Positions 11,722-22,800 of a stretch of DNA of 64,000 bases are shown piece after piece (within the stretch, counting starts at the first letter, position 1; each line of letters begins with the position of its first letter). The notes under the pieces were generated by a model, which ran no database searches, was not told the DNA's origin, and was given only the letters and a program-made list of their open reading frames with translations. A program made the translations under genes and the position numbers. The stretch is from Hibiscus mutabilis (Eukaryota; Streptophyta; Magnoliopsida; Malvales; Malvaceae). The stretch lies in assembly GCA_019671005.1 (NCBI GenBank), contig CM033718.1:1922001-1986000 (forward strand), in the 5' to 3' direction.

Positions 11722-12590
11722 CTTTTTAAGCTTATGATCACCTAACATTTGTTGTAAAGTCAACGGGAAGCTGAATTGGCGGAGGAAAAAATTAAAAAGG
11801 ACCAGCCAATTCCCCGTGGATTGACAACAAAAGGACTCCCCTCCGCTTTGCTTGATAACCGTAATTTGACACCTTATTCAAGAGAATGCCGATACTTATG
11901 CTATGCATTTGTCATAATAAAAGCCCTGGCTTCAATAGCAGCATTACTTATTGGCAGTGGATATAGAGCCCGTCCCACCTTCAACATGCCTACATCACGT
12001 TTGGAGTGAGTTAAGCCCATTTTATGGTGAGCACGGTATTAAATTACAGCCCAATGTAATCATAATAGTTTTGGAAGTCCCCAACACCGCATTAAAAATT
12101 ATAGTTATTTTTTAGATTTTTTTAAAACACAATAAAAATAATTTAAATAAAATAATTTTAAATAGTATTCTAATAGAATTTAATGAGATAATTTAAGTGA
12201 AATAATTTTAAAACATAATAAAAATAAATTTTATGAGATAAAGTGAGTAATTTTTTATTTGACGACTGAAACATTATTAAGGCAGCTTCGTCATAAATCT
12301 TAACGAATGCACTTTCTTTATGTAGATGACAGCTTCTTGAAATGGTGACGAGTTTCTAAAAAGGGGTGAGGAAGAGAATGTAACTGAAAACTGTGCCACT
12401 TAAAGGGTTATGAAAACTGTCTGATCCCATCTTCTTCTTCTTAAATTTTAGGGTTATGAAGCAAAGGGGATGGGAAGATACACATGTGGAATTGACTGGT
12501 CCTTTTTAATTTTTTTTCTCAGTCAAGTCAGCTTTTCTTTAAAATTTAACGGTAACAAACGTTCAAATAATCATAAGTTTAAAAAATGAA
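11722..12590. repeat. Fold-back element with ~95-base inverted ends
   Basis: The left arm (11722-11818: TTTTTAAGCTTATGATCA, GTTGTAAAGTCAACGG, AATTAAAAAGGACCAGCCAATTCC) matches the complement of the right arm (12483-12590: GGAATTGACTGGTCCTTTTTAATT through ATAATCATAAGTTTAAAAAA). The 77-codon ORF at 11776-12009 begins inside the left arm and is probably part of the element, not a gene. Superfamily unknown. Confidence 0.6.
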
Positions 12591-13073
12591 AACGTAGGTG
12601 ACCACAACGTTAATTTGTACAAATTGATGAGTAAAAGTAGACATTTACTAAATATAAGTAGTTTACCCTTCTTATAATTTATAATGAATTGTGCAAACGT
12701 AAAAATAAACACAATTGTAATGTACGCAATAACTATAAAATTATCATTATATCCGCAAGTATAATAAACACGACAATCTAAACTCCTAATCGTCGCATAA
12801 CTTGAGTTGCATATATATGTTACGATAAAACTAAGAATTACCTGAAAATAATTTTGGCAAAAAAAAAATGGTCATATGAACACCTCAATTGGTTCAATCC
12901 GGACAATGCTTCAATAAGGATAAAAAAAAATCGGAGATTTGATTCTTTTAACATTTTCTTTCAAAATTTAATACTTGTAACCCGTGAATTTGTTTTACAA
13001 AGCTATTTACAAATTGGATATATAATTTTGTTTGTCAACAATAGTCAATATATAAAACTGTATTTTGTTCTGT
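12591..13073. other. Intergenic sequence downstream of the ANTH gene
   Basis: AT-rich. It probably includes the 3' UTR of the minus-strand clathrin-assembly gene; no polyadenylation signal could be assigned with confidence. The plus-strand ORF at 12854-13210 is not protein-like and overlaps the ANTH tail on the other strand. Confidence 0.5.
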
Positions 13074-13259
13074 TCACTGTAACCTCAGCTGTTGTTGAAG
13101 TAATATTTTTTGTTGATCTGCTGACCTACTGTTGCTACCTTTCGTATTCGGCCATGGAGCGAAAGGATTGTCAGATTCAGCTTCTCCGAACGCTGTTGTC
13201 GCCCCGTTAGGATTCTGGGCAAAGAAAGTCGGTGTTGTTGCCTGAAATATTGGTTCCAT
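13074..13259 (-). pseudogene. Cut-off C-terminal tail of the ANTH protein (in frame, after a stop)
   Basis: These 61 codons directly follow the TAA that ends the main ORF, in the same frame. They read like the normal end of the family: QATTPTFFAQNPN, then ESDNPFAPWPN with an NPF motif, then a glutamine-rich QQKILLQQQLRLQ. A TGA at 13074-13076 ends it; plant members usually continue there for a few residues (from memory). The first codon is ATG, but there is no sign of independent expression. It is best read as the detached tail of the upstream gene. Confidence 0.75.
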
Positions 13260-15098
13260 TTAGAACTCACCGGGGAAACCAGCAGCAACATTGTCGTTGG
13301 TGGCAATGGATGCCGCTGACATATGATCTGTTTCGTCTTCAAGAAATGGATTGTATTGGTGTTGAGGAACAATGGGTATTTGATCAAATAAATGATTCGC
13401 CATTGAAGGTTGAGAAGAAGCATGTGAAGGTTGTGTTATTGCTTCTACTAACACAAGCTCCCAGTTCTCATTACCAGTACCACCATTGTTGTTCCAATTC
13501 TGGTTTTGTTTTTCTGGTTCTATAATTTCGTTTCCTTGAAACCAGTCATCGACACATGCATTGCCATTGAATACTACGAGTTGATGAGATGTCTGGTCTA
13601 GATTTTTGTCTTCTTTTAACCACTCATCGACACAAGAATGGCCATTGGCTACATCGTTTGAAGCTTGCCCATGCTGTAGTAGCCAGTCGTCAAAGAAAGA
13701 CTGATCATTAGCCGAGTTTTGAGAAGCTGGCGCCTCTATCAAAGCAAGCTCCCGACAAACCTTTTCACCGTTAGCTGAATACGATGATGTTTCTAAACTT
13801 TGTTGTCCACCTACGGTTGGCCACTCATCGAAGGATATGAAATCTATAATCACATTTTGATCTTGATCAATGGGTAAGGAATGTTTTGAACCGGTTTCAG
13901 CCACGTTATTATAAGAATCTTGATCTTGTTGTTCGTGAAACTGTTTCCTCGACAACTCCGAGAAGTTCTCGACCGAGCAAGATGCTCTCATTGCTCCGAA
14001 AGATTCTTCTGCTTCTTGTTTCATCAAATCTTCCAACGTCGTTGAGCCTCTTGAAATCCTTGGACAAGCTTCAGGTTCTGTCTCTGAAAGTGAAAGATCC
14101 TGGGCTGCTGACGATACGAGACCAAGCAAACGAGGGGATTTCCCGGTTGATGGGAACGAGGCATGGTCTTTCACGAACTCCTTCAATGTCTCCAACAGCT
14201 CTTCTGATATCCCATGCACGCTCGGATAATCCGAGGTTCTCCCAACTGCCAGTCTCTTACAATTCTCGTAAAAACTCGAAAGTTGTTCGAATTTTGTCCT
14301 GGCTTTAATGCAGTAGTTGATGGTACTAACGCATGATTGATGCTGTAAATGGAAGAAACCATCTAAGACAAGACCGAGTCCGTTCGATATGTCCCTATAA
14401 AGATCGAAGCTTTCTCGTACGACGGCATAAAACGAAACCAGAACCAACCGGTTCGTCTTGGCGGAGCCTGTGGGTGTTGTGGAAATGGCTTTATCAAGCA
14501 ACCGTTGCCAATACGAAATCCGGTCGAGCAACATGGGCGGCTTCATGTGCCGAACGGGTTGTTGGTTAACTCGACGGCTCCGGGGATGGCTAATTTGTTT
14601 CTCCGTGAGCGTAAACCGTCTTTGAAGCTTCCCAGTGAGAAAGCAGTCCAAACGCTCCTCGAGATAAACGGCGAAGGATTTGACAAAAGCGGTGTAATCG
14701 CAGGGGCTGGAACTGGATTCGTCTCTGAAAGTGGGGAGATTCAGGATCTTGGCTTTACGGTTCATAGCGTGAAGGACTTCTTTAGGGAAACAAGGGTCGC
14801 TGTCCTGGAAAACACGGAGAACAAGCATTAAACACTTGAGGGCAACGACCCAGCTCTTGGTTTTGCCTAACCGTTTGGCAATGGAACGGGCGGCGGTCCC
14901 GGCGAACGTCGGGTTGGATGAGACCGTTTTGAGGATTTCATCGACGTAGCGTTCGTCGATGGGGGATTGGTCGTGGGTGGTGGCCCTGAGGACGGCCACT
15001 TCGAGGCTGGCGGAATTGGTGTTTAACACCTTGGCCAGGCTAATGCTGGTGTGGTCTTTCACTGCACCAATTGCTCTCTTTAACTTGCCGGGAAGCAT
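13260..15098 (-). CDS. ANTH-domain putative clathrin assembly protein (AP180 family)
   Basis: This gene encodes a 612-residue endocytic adaptor that should bind phosphoinositides and help assemble clathrin coats at the plasma membrane or trans-Golgi. Residues 1-310 form the ANTH domain. It opens with KLKRAIGAVKDHTSISLAK, has a basic lipid-binding surface, and includes VVALKCLMLVLRVFQDSDP, DYTAFVKSFAVYLEERLD and the late helix KRLAVGRTSDYPSV. The rest is low-complexity and carries adaptor-type motifs: D[DE]W at 424-426, 470-472, 491-493 and 517-519, ENWELVLVEA at 544-553, and NPF at 583-585. There is no intron, as in several Arabidopsis relatives of 590-620 residues. The start is the first ATG and aligns with the family's usual N-terminus. 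The frame ends at TAA (13260-13262), but 61 more codons of family-like tail follow in frame, so the stop looks premature. The ANTH domain is unaffected, so the protein may still work without the last NPF motif. Confidence 0.92.
   Translation of the reverse strand: MLPGKLKRAIGAVKDHTSISLAKVLNTNSASLEVAVLRATTHDQSPIDERYVDEILKTVSSNPTFAGTAARSIAKRLGKTKSWVVALKCLMLVLRVFQDSDPCFPKEVLHAMNRKAKILNLPTFRDESSSSPCDYTAFVKSFAVYLEERLDCFLTGKLQRRFTLTEKQISHPRSRRVNQQPVRHMKPPMLLDRISYWQRLLDKAISTTPTGSAKTNRLVLVSFYAVVRESFDLYRDISNGLGLVLDGFFHLQHQSCVSTINYCIKARTKFEQLSSFYENCKRLAVGRTSDYPSVHGISEELLETLKEFVKDHASFPSTGKSPRLLGLVSSAAQDLSLSETEPEACPRISRGSTTLEDLMKQEAEESFGAMRASCSVENFSELSRKQFHEQQDQDSYNNVAETGSKHSLPIDQDQNVIIDFISFDEWPTVGGQQSLETSSYSANGEKVCRELALIEAPASQNSANDQSFFDDWLLQHGQASNDVANGHSCVDEWLKEDKNLDQTSHQLVVFNGNACVDDWFQGNEIIEPEKQNQNWNNNGGTGNENWELVLVEAITQPSHASSQPSMANHLFDQIPIVPQHQYNPFLEDETDHMSAASIATNDNVAAGFPGEF
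13542..13829 (-). repeat. Four D[DE]W motifs, three in related ~25-residue repeats
   Basis: Within the ANTH protein tail the segments SANDQSFFDDWLLQHG, VANGHSCVDEWLKEDKN and VFNGNACVDDWFQGNE follow each other at about 21-26 residue spacing, preceded by ISFDEWPTVG. The repeats share N-G/D..[FV]D[DE]W. They may be short linear adaptor-binding motifs; that role is inferred. Confidence 0.7.
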
Positions 15099-16775
15099 TG
15101 TTGATTCTGTTTGTTTCCCTGGAAAATTATGACCCCAAAACGAAGAAGGAATGAATTTAATTAGGATGGAGGAACAGAGATTTTAACCAAAACCCTTGAG
15201 ACTCTCCCTCCCTACCTTGTAAACACAAGTAACTTTCGTTGACCATTACCTAATTTCAAATTTCAACCAATGGGGGTTCGTTTGTTATACTAAAAAAAAT
15301 ATTAACGCTTTTGTTAATTTCCTGGCAAGAATCATCATCGTCATAAGGAGCCTGTTCAGCAATGCTTCTCCAAAAGTTGTTGAGAGTTCCCATAGCTCAA
15401 AAATTCAGTTTTTCTTGCACAAACGGGCTTTGAGTGAACATATGAAACTCGGAACTTGTATGTTTCCAATAAATTCTTTTTACCATTGTTTTGTATTTTT
15501 TTTAAATATAAATTTATCTTTGTACTCGGGTTAGTTTACAAGTAAAACCGTCTCTCACTTTTCGATACTCTTATTTATATTTTATTATTAAAGAAATTAA
15601 TATTAACGTTTAATGTTAGAGGGTAGGGTTAAGATTTAAAATATTGGATATAGAGTATATTTTTAAGATGTATAGTTCAAGATTCACATACTAGTACTTA
15701 GATAACGCTTAATTATTACGTAAAGATGAACAGATTCTCAAATTAGTTCTGTACTACGGTAGGAAATTTTGGCTTTGCATTTTTGGTGTTTCAGCAGCTA
15801 AGATATGGGTGGTTCCTGGTTGTTTGGCGTAAGGAGTTCGCTGTTAGCCTTGTGGTGTCTATTTGAGGGGCCAATTTGCACCCAAAAAACGTTAGGAGCC
15901 AAATTACATATCAAAGGGTCTAAAGGTATATTAACCCTTAAAATAATTTTAAATATAATTTGATACTTCTTAGGTACAACTAAACTTGTTACATTTTAAC
16001 TTTTGGTAGTCAAACTTTTAATTTTGATTTTTTATTTTTTGAATTTTATTATTGATAAATCAACTGAATATTAATTTAATTGGTATTGTTGTTGTTACGA
16101 GGTCATAAATTTAAGTATGGTTAAGTGCAACCATCTTTAGTTTAAAGGATTCTATGTTATGTGTAATTTAGGCATTATAATTTGTACTTTGACCTAAAAA
16201 TATCATTTGTGACAAGTTTAGCTGGATGAGAGAAATGTTTTTGTAAAATCTTAAAACCTTGAGCTTTAAATTCTAAAATCAAGTCATAAAACTTAAAATT
16301 TAAATTTTCGTTTCTTTTAATTTTTAAATTTAAATGTTCACTTTTGATGTAAAATAATTAATTTCTTCTTTTTGATCTTAACTTTATTCGTGCGTATACC
16401 CTAAAATCTAAATATTAAAACCTATGACTTTAAATATTAAGCTATAAATATTTAAATTTTAAAACTCTAAATCATACATTTTAAATATAAAAACCAAAAT
16501 CTCATATTAGAAAATTCTGAAATACTAAAACAAAATGAAGATGCAGATTGTCTAACTTTATCAGAAGTCACCTCTGTGCAATGACTTTCACCTTTTGCTT
16601 TTGTTATATTAAAAAAAAACCTTTAAACATTGGTACCTAAATAAACTTTTATTATTTAACTTTATCCAAAGAAACGTCGAAAACATTTAATTTATAAATA
16701 AATACTTATAATAATAATTTGATATATTATTAGTGAAAAAAATTTTACAAATGAATTATTAAAAGTTTCCCATGT
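15099..16775. other. ANTH gene promoter side and AT-rich intergenic sequence
   Basis: The first few hundred bases upstream of the ANTH start (15099-15500) should hold its promoter and 5' UTR; no clear TATA box was assigned. Beyond that the sequence is AT-rich without coding content. Confidence 0.45.
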
Positions 16776-16779
16776 TCTT

Positions 16780-16975
16780 TTTAGAGACCCTAAAATCTAA
16801 CTTTTAAATTCTAAACCATAAACTTCAAATCATAAGATTTATTCTCGAACTTTAAAATTTAGCCCTAAATACTAAAACCCTAACACTAAACTTTAATCTA
16901 TTACCTATAAACCCTAAAAACAAGACACTTGTAGAAAGTTTTCCATCAATAGTGCATAAAATATTTTTTTCTAAA
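16780..16975. repeat. Telomere-like dispersed repeat, copy 3
   Basis: CCCTAAA-type words (CCCTAAATACTAAAACCCTA, AAACCCTAAAAACAAG) followed by GACACTTGTAGAAAG and ATCAATAGTGCATAAAA, matching the right half of the copy at 4240-4495. Confidence 0.5.
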
Positions 16976-16997
16976 AATTTATTATATTTTTTAATTC

Positions 16998-18240
16998 TAA
17001 AAGGTCAAATTTGCCCCTGTAGTAATCTAAAATCAACAATGTTACTCTCTTTTTTTCTCTCGTAATTTTGCTTTCAAAGTCAATCAATTGCAGCAATGTT
17101 GCTCTTTGACTGATTTTGACCGTTAAATGCTGACGTGACAATCAACGGTGCTGACGGGGCAATTTTGCCATCAAAGTCATTAATTGCAGCAATTTTACCC
17201 TTGGTTATTTAGTTTTAAATAAATTGGATAAATAATTTAGTTTTACCAGTTGAACTTTAAAAAACAGAATATATGAAAATCGATTAACAAATTGAAGTAA
17301 ATATCTTTTGGATCCCTAGTAATTTTAAAAATAAGCAAAGTGAGAACTATCACAAAAAATTAAAATATTCTTTAATTTTTTAAAAAATCTCTAAAATTAA
17401 TAAAAATAAATAAGATATTTAAAAAATTATTGAAAATAAAAATTAATATAAAAATATTTATAAATATAAAGTTATAAATATAAAAAAACAAAATTTTAAA
17501 ATATTTATAAAATCTATTTAAAAAGTCTTTGACTATTTCTAGTTATGCTAAGCCAACTAATATTCTTTGAACATATTTTCATTAAAATTGTCCTTTTATT
17601 AGAGTAGTGACAAAACTTATCAAATATTAATGAGCATCAGTTTGATAAAAGTGAAAGAAAATTTGATGAAATTATTCAAATTTTTAATAATTTATAAATA
17701 CTTTTAATTTTATATTTATATTTTATTATTTTATAATTTTTAATACATTTTAATTTTTATATTAGTTTTTATTTTCAATAATTTTTTGAATATCTTATTT
17801 ATTTTATTAAGTTTACAGATTTTTTTTAAAAAATGAAAAATATTTTAATTTTTTGTGAAAGTTCTCACTTTGCTTATTTTTAAAATTACCAAGGACCTAC
17901 AAGATATTTACATTAATTTTTTAATCAACTTTTCATATATTTTGTTTGTTAAAGTTTAACTCAAAAAATCAAATTATTTATCCAATTTCATTCAAAAACT
18001 AAATAAACAAAGGGTAAAATTGCTTCAATTAATGACTTCGTGGGCAAAGTTGCATGAATGACTTCGAGAGCAAAATTGCTTTGTCAGTACCGTTAATTAT
18101 CACGTCAGTATTTAACGGTCAAAATCGGTCAAATGGCAACATTGATGCAGTTGGCTAATTTTGAGGATAAAATTACAGGAAAAAAATATAGACAATATTG
18201 CTGATTTCAAATTACTATAGAGACAAATTTGACCCTTTAG
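16998..18240. repeat. Large fold-back element, arms about 500 bases
   Basis: The left end (AAAAGGTCAAATTTGCCCCTGTAGTAAT) is the complement of the right end (TTACTATAGAGACAAATTTGACCCTTTAG). Complementarity then runs through AATTGCAGCAA, GACCGTTAAAT.CTGACGTGA, AAATAAGCAAAGTGAGAACT and AAATAAGATATT. The unpaired centre is about 150-200 bases. No coding sequence is present. It is a non-autonomous DNA element with very long inverted repeats; superfamily unassigned. Confidence 0.75.
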
Positions 18241-18682
18241 TCTTTTTTCAACTACCAAATAATCTAATTCTAATGGAACGGAGAATTAAATATTTTAAAT
18301 AATATTTGAAATTTGAAACTTAATATTGTCAACAGACCAAAGAGTATCCGTTTGAATTAATCCATCAACTAATACATTATTAAGCAATAATATTTTTCCC
18401 TTTAAATTCAAAATAATTTTAAGTTTTTAAATTTCACTCTTAAATAATCAGAAGAGATTGTTTTCAACCAGTTCAATTTTAAAGCACCGCTATGTTAGTG
18501 GAAAAACAAAATCCGTGCCATTTGAAAGGATAATCATTCATTGGAATATAAGACAGAAATTTGAAAATATTAAAGCTGACGACTAATTCAAAATTTTGAA
18601 AAATAATCCTTCATCAAGATTTAAAATATCAATACTTCAATTAAAATTCAGGATGTTCACATGTAAAATTATAAAATAGGAG

Positions 18683-19228
18683 TTTATTTAAGGTTTAAAG
18701 GTGTAAAAAGCCCTTAAATTTTTTTGCACTTAATTAAGCCTTTGAACCGAGAAATTTAATCAATTAAGCCTTTGAACCAAGAAATTGAATCAATTAAGCC
18801 ATTTGACCAATTTTGACCATTAAATCTGAACAATTTTTTTCGATCCACTGTTGTAGTGTAATGTGTCATAGAGTTTTCACTTGACAATTTTTAAAAAAAA
18901 TTATTTTATTTTAAAAATTCTTTAAATGTTCTAGAAATTCTAAAAGACATATAAAATTTATAAAAAATACATTTTAAAATATTTTTGTAAATGCAACATA
19001 ATAGAAATATAGTGTATCATGTGCCGGTAATATCTAAAGAAAAATATTGTCAAAATTTAATGGTCAAAATTGGTCAAAGGGCTTAATCGATTTAATTTCT
19101 TGGTTCAAGGGCTTAATTGATTAAATTGTTTGGTTAAAGGGCTTAATTGGGTGCAAAAAAATTTAAGAGCTTAATTAATTTTTTTTTAAAATTTCAAAGG
19201 CTTCTTGCACCCTTAAGCCTTTATTTAA
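18683..19228. mobile_element. Mutator-like MITE with 9-base target duplication
   Basis: The 528-base element (18692-19219) has long inverted ends: GGTTTAAAGGTGTAAAAAGCC against CTTCTTGCACCCTTAAGCC. It is flanked on both sides by TTTATTTAA (18683-18691 and 19220-19228). A 9-base duplication and long inverted repeats are the hallmark of Mutator-like elements. GAACCAAGAAATTGAATCAA and TTTTGACCATTAAATCT are repeated in the arms. A diverged relative lies at 37771-38253. Confidence 0.8.
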
Positions 19229-19820
19229 CCAAATATACAAAGATTTGTTCCATTAATGTGCATTAGTTTACTAATATTAGGAGAAAAAATATTTATACAA
19301 ATAGTTGAACCTTGAAAATTTTGAAGTAAATGAACTTCTGGTTTTTCAAAACAATTCGAACCCGATTTTCATTTTTAGCTAAAAAATTCAATTTCGAATA
19401 ATAGGCAGATCAACACAGCCTACCTGATATTTTAGCCATAATAATTCTTTCTTTAAATATATCATAGTTCGAGAATAAAAGAACTATACATATTAATACT
19501 CGAAGCATGGTGGTTAACTGTACATAATATTTACAAACCAGAAAAGAATAAAAGAATGAAACTAGCTCTAACCTATCGTTCCATGTTTCCTCTCGGGCCC
19601 TAAAGATTGTAATACCGTTTCGAACTGCTCGAGTTATCTTCGATTATGCAAGTTAAGAAATCTTTGCATCTTTCAAACTCGAAATCACAATGTGGTAAGA
19701 CTCGTTTCACTTCGGACTCGTGCTCACTTCTGACTGCAAAAAAAATGTTCATAATAGACGTTATCAGCTTAAGGAGTTGCACTCCATGAAGTAATGAATT
19801 TGAATGTGCATCGGAGTCTA
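19229..19820. other. Downstream flank and probable 3' UTR of the membrane-protein gene
   Basis: An 80-codon minus-strand frame (19600-19842) runs through this stretch, but it is out of phase with the last secure exon of the gene above. It may be 3' UTR or an alternatively spliced end. Confidence 0.4.
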
Positions 19821-22800
19821 CTAAAGAAACCATGTCTGACATATGAATGCAGATATCATGAGGACATGAGAGCTGTGGATTAAACGAAGATCAAGCATAT
19901 GATTGCTTACCGGATATTGATTTCCATCTGCTGATTTATTATGTCCCTGTTCTGAGACTCGTGATCTTGGGACTCCACGAGTTGGTCTTTGAACAAAACC
20001 CTGTATGTGATTATAAATGCTGCACACCGTTGCACCAAAAAGATCATGCAAGTATAAGCTTAGTTCAAAAAAGAAAAGAAAAGAAAAACTGTAAACTTAA
20101 AGAATCTAACATTCAAGAGTAAAATATGGGTCCTTGTGCAGGGTATTTTAAAGGATGTTGAAGTTGGTAAACGTCCACTGATAAAACAGTTAAAAGTGGT
20201 TAAGTATCTAGCCGGTCTCAGTGTTATATTCAAAAGTAAAACTTAGTCCATGTACTATGGAATCAAATACAATTGGTGCAAATAAGTAAAAAAAATGGTA
20301 CTAATAGAAAATACAATCTAATTCAGTTCCAATGTAATAAAATCAACTGCGATTTGTTTCCACTCATTTCTTGGGGTCATTCAACATCACCCTGAGCTAA
20401 ATAGGATGGATTCAGAGATAATTACTCAACTTCCATGAAACTTGCATAATTACTACTAAATTTTAGTTGAAAGCATCATTTGAGAAGAGGAGCAATGATA
20501 GGCGAAAATCAGGTAAATGTCTGTATACTTAATGTGCATCATGTATGCAAGTGCATGTGCTTGCCTCTGAAGTTAAATCTATAAGACAGGACCAAAAAGT
20601 AATTATATTAAGATATATATGGGATAAGTTGAAATGTGACACCTAAGGCGATGTCTGTTGCAGGCGTCAAAGAAAGCAGCAAAACCATATAATATACTTC
20701 TGAGAGCTCGGAATATCTGAAAAGATTGCAAACAAAATATGTAAAAGAAACATAAAGAAAGACAGATTTATCAAGAGAATAATATCTTTTAACCTGGGAA
20801 AGAAGGTCACTCCAAAGTGACTGCCACATTGAAACTTCTTGAGTGCTGCTCACTGTGGCTTCAGCTTCTGAAGCAAACTCTACCATGCTACTTAAAGACT
20901 CCCATACATCTCCGGCCACATCAATGATGAAGGCGCACACGCTAGCCAAAAAACTGGCTAATGCCAGGACCAGGCGTATTGGGGCATACAGCATTTCCCA
21001 AAGAATCCAAAACATGGGATACAGGATGGAAGTTGCTGCAGTTGCATGAATATAAGAAGAATGAACAAAATTAACATATTGAATGAATGGAATTTCAAAG
21101 ATCTGATGACCTACCAATGTTACTGAGAAGTGAGCCAATAAACCATATAGGCATTAGTACAACATCCATGAGATCATCCAGTAAACTGTAGATGAAACCA
21201 ATCACAATGCATATGATCGAAAAGAAGCTTTCTATTACTTCACTAAACACACTCCAAATCGGAAAGAGGAATTCCAAAATTTCCATAAGTGGTCCTGCCA
21301 ATGGTATATTAAGAAAATTGAAAAATGACCGACTAGCACGCAAAACCACCCACAACCAGCGCATGGCCTTCTCAAAGTTTTGTAGAAATAGCATAGTTCC
21401 CAAGTACTTGATCCTCGTTACCATCTCCCAGTTCTCAATCCAATCTAGAAGTGGCCCACATAAATGAGAAGCAGTTGCCTTAAGAAGAGGGACATTTTTG
21501 TATAGGTCAAAAAATCCTATTAGAACAGTAATGATTGAAATCAAAACATATAGAGCTCTGGCCAGAGGGCACATCCATGGGCGATAGATATGGCAAAGAC
21601 CAGGATATGATTGAAGAAAAAGGGCCCAAGATGGAAGACCAGCCTCTAACAAACGAAGTAACCTCAGGTCAGGGGTTATTATTTGCTTTAGTTTAAATGG
21701 GAGATCCCTATCATCAAACCTGAACAAAATAAGAACGTCCCTATACTCTGTAGCTTCGAGTTCGACTGTTGTTTCATTAGAGTTGTCTAATGAATTTTCA
21801 GCTTCCCTTCGGGTTTCCTCACAATAGACATCAACTTCAGCTCCAGTGATAGTTTTCGTAGCGATTTTCCTTCTGTTACAGAGCCCAATAGGAGCCGAGG
21901 TGTGTGGCTCAAAAATTTCCGAGTCCACAGTTGCAGAACTAATCTCAAAACTGTCACAACGATCATGGGGGAAACTATCCTCAATGCTGAAACCATCATC
22001 ATCACCATCATAAGTGATCGGCATTGGAAAATCTTCTTCAACATCATAGAAGACCTCTCCTGAAAATAAACCAAATTAAGTATTTTACCAGCTCAGCAAA
22101 TTTATGTCACTGAGATAAAAGTATGATGTGGTAAACAAAAAAAAGCAACATGCACTGGATTGAAGTTCAGAATTCAAAATTTATTCAAAGTGAAAAATAT
22201 CCTATCAGTTATCCGAGAAAGAGATAAAGGGAAATACCCAACAATGAAATATAAATCATGGTAGATACTGAGATTGATATTGAGATTGATATACAGACAA
22301 CAGTTAAAGGCATCCAGTAATTTATTTGACCATTTTCTAAACAAATTTTGTACCTATCACAGTGAACAGACATAATGGTAGCTTCACAAGAAAAATGTAC
22401 TTGCTACATCAGACAAAGGCATAAAGGATGCTGCTGCATATAAGCAGATCAATGTTGATTGTGCTGTTTCCAGCATGCAAGAGACTTGAGGGCACAACAC
22501 CTCAATTGAAGAGGAACGAAACATATTTGCACCTACTGTATAAGACAAATATAGGAATAGGATAGCATAGAACTTATTAATAAACCATACACGTACATAT
22601 TCAGATGAAAATCTGACTTACAGGTTATAATCCCAAAGCAGTTTTTCAGCAATGATGCAGAAAACTTACAGGTTTAATGTCATTTCTAAAAACAAATTTA
22701 TCAAGTTAAGCCAGAATAACTGGAGATTCTATTTAATCAAGTTTAAGAGATGAGTATTTGCAGGTTTGACTGAATTAGCTGTCAAGTGAAAGAGCACAAC

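Noticed and set aside
11776..12009. 77-codon ORF starting with a TTG codon
   Set aside because: It begins inside the inverted arm of a fold-back element and has no recognisable domain.
13233..13263. A very short intron (GTGAG..TTTCAG) removing the TAA in the ANTH gene
   Set aside because: About 29 bases is well below normal plant intron size, and the frame already continues across the stop.
13886..14831. Plus-strand ORFs of 78-140 codons (13886-14308, 14333-14569, 14505-14831)
   Set aside because: They lie opposite the ANTH coding sequence and reflect its codon structure; no domain of their own.
19600..19842. 80-codon ORF as the true last exon of the membrane-protein gene
   Set aside because: Its phase does not fit the only good acceptor after the exon ending at 19911; kept as an open question and not annotated as coding.
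20843..21467. Plus-strand ORFs 20843-21049 and 21192-21467
   Set aside because: Shadows opposite exons 5 and 6 of the minus-strand membrane-protein gene.
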